A stretch of DNA of 62,000 bases from Tubiluchus corallicola (lineage: Eukaryota; Priapulida; Priapulimorpha; Priapulimorphida; Tubiluchidae), in contig JAQGDQ010002379.1 of the NCBI GenBank assembly GCA_030141605.1, positions 1 to 62,000 of the forward strand. The letters are read 5' to 3'. Below, piece after piece: positions 61,250 to 62,000 of the stretch. Under the pieces are notes generated by a model that saw nothing but the letters and a program-made list of their open reading frames with translations, made no database searches and was not told the DNA's origin. The translations under genes were made by a program, and so were the position numbers. Positions within the stretch are counted from its first letter, which is position 1; each line of letters starts with the position of its first letter.

Positions 61250-61651
61250 ATACAAATTGTCTCAAACAAGGCCATTAGCTACTCAGGGAAAGAGTTACAA
61301 TAGGAGTGGAAATATGAGTACATTTCCAGAACAAAAGTATTCTTGTAAGTTGAAAGGGAAACAATTTTATAGCAGGAGGTTTCACTGATAACTTGTGCAT
61401 ACACAGTCCATTTGAAGAGTTCCACTATTACCTGGTATAGACTGGAAAGCGAAGTTGACAAAGCACGCAGAAAAATATTATCATTGGTAGAGCATTCCAA
61501 GCTAACGGATATTCTTGAAAACTTTAGATTTCCTTGGAAATCAAATCTCACAGTTTTCCGTCATCTGCAGAAGCTGTATTCCTCATATCTGTATAACCTC
61601 AAAGGCCTGTCTCCAAGAGGTGGATCTCGTGGGACTCATCGATACTTATAG
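61250..61651 (+). CDS. Small two-exon gene or alternative 3' exons
   Basis: Exons 61250-61344 and 61407-61651 are joined by a 62-nt intron (GTAAGT...ACACAG) with frame preserved. If it starts at the ATG at 61314 (MSTFPEQKYS) the product is 91 residues; the frame is also open upstream to an acceptor-like TTTTTAG at 61243-61249. The body reads WYRLESEVDKARRKILSLVE and FRFPWKSNLTVFRHLQKLYS, amphipathic and basic. It is not recognised. It starts about 200 bp after the PLEKHG7-like poly(A) signal, so it may be an alternative tail of that gene or an independent one. Confidence 0.5.
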
Positions 61652-61786
61652 CCCCTTTTTGCCCTTCATTCCAATGCAGAAATCGAAGTTTTAACAATGA
61701 GGAGATCATCCTTGTCAATGGCGGTTCCGATCTTTTAGAACTGGCGACCATTTCAAATACACTTGTGGGAAAATCACCAGTGTTAT

Positions 61787-61787
61787 G

Positions 61788-61838
<51 letters not shown>

Positions 61839-61912
61839 ATGCGTGTGTCCAAAATCTTTCAACCAAGAGCTGTGTGTGTGCGTGCGTACGTGCGTGCGTG
61901 TGTATGTCCAAA
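61787..61912. repeat. Two GT/CGTG repeats with duplicated flank
   Basis: Two GT-rich runs, each followed by the same string TCCAAAATCTTTCAACCAAGAGC, i.e. a tandem duplication of about 60 bp containing a microsatellite. Confidence 0.9.
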
Positions 61913-62000
61913 ATCTTTCAACCAAGAGCCGTTGAATTTAACAAAATTCACTAACTGGAATAGTCAATAGAGTGATATAATTCACAAGTACTGCTGAGAT

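Overview
The window looks like AT-rich, intron-rich nuclear DNA from an invertebrate animal. The evidence is split genes with GT..AG introns, animal-specific protein families (an MSH6 start, a PSTPIP-type F-BAR/SH3 protein, a PLEKHG7-type RhoGEF, an ionotropic glutamate receptor), tRNA-derived SINEs, several LINE fragments, hAT, piggyBac and TA-target MITEs, and abundant microsatellites. I cannot name the phylum from sequence alone.

Layout. (1) 1-3194, minus: the first three coding exons of MSH6, running off the left edge. A 120-bp tandem triplication copies the start of exon 3 with its splice acceptor. (2) 5378-22355, plus: a complete 12-exon PSTPIP-like gene of about 390 residues whose introns hold MITEs, LINE tails, a SINE and a 60-bp minisatellite. 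Its last coding bases and stop codon seed an 18-copy, 53-bp minisatellite. (3) 23877-27657, minus: a decayed Ty3/gypsy-type LTR retrotransposon with three LTRs, in tandem with an internally deleted copy. (4) 28-31 kb: LINE and gypsy fragments. (5) 31308-33466, minus: a four-exon gene I do not recognise. (6) 36.2-37.9 kb: a 32-bp minisatellite, a serine-codon-like microsatellite and a foldback element. (7) 38805-40187, minus: an intronless iGluR-like channel with a TATA box. (8) 41694-46431: a 4.7-kb near-perfect palindrome with 2.2-kb arms and a 332-bp spacer. (9) 46892-60994, plus: twelve 3' exons of a PLEKHG7-like DH-PH gene. (10) 61250-61651: a small two-exon gene or 3' exon pair.

The most unusual object is the palindrome. 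Each arm carries compact overlapping ORFs reading outward: a small basic protein, a 170-residue protein of unknown function, and in the -1 frame a protein that follows the whole two-repeat core of TATA-box-binding protein. The distal arms hold arrays of a GTGTGAAA-type octamer. Gene packing, overlapping ORFs and high GC differ from the host genes and suggest an endogenised DNA virus or virus-like mobile element. The arms differ at several residues, so this is not simply an exact foldback assembly artefact.

Coding exons were placed by matching GT..AG sites with reading-frame phase and family similarity. No alignment search was possible, so family names rest on recognition.
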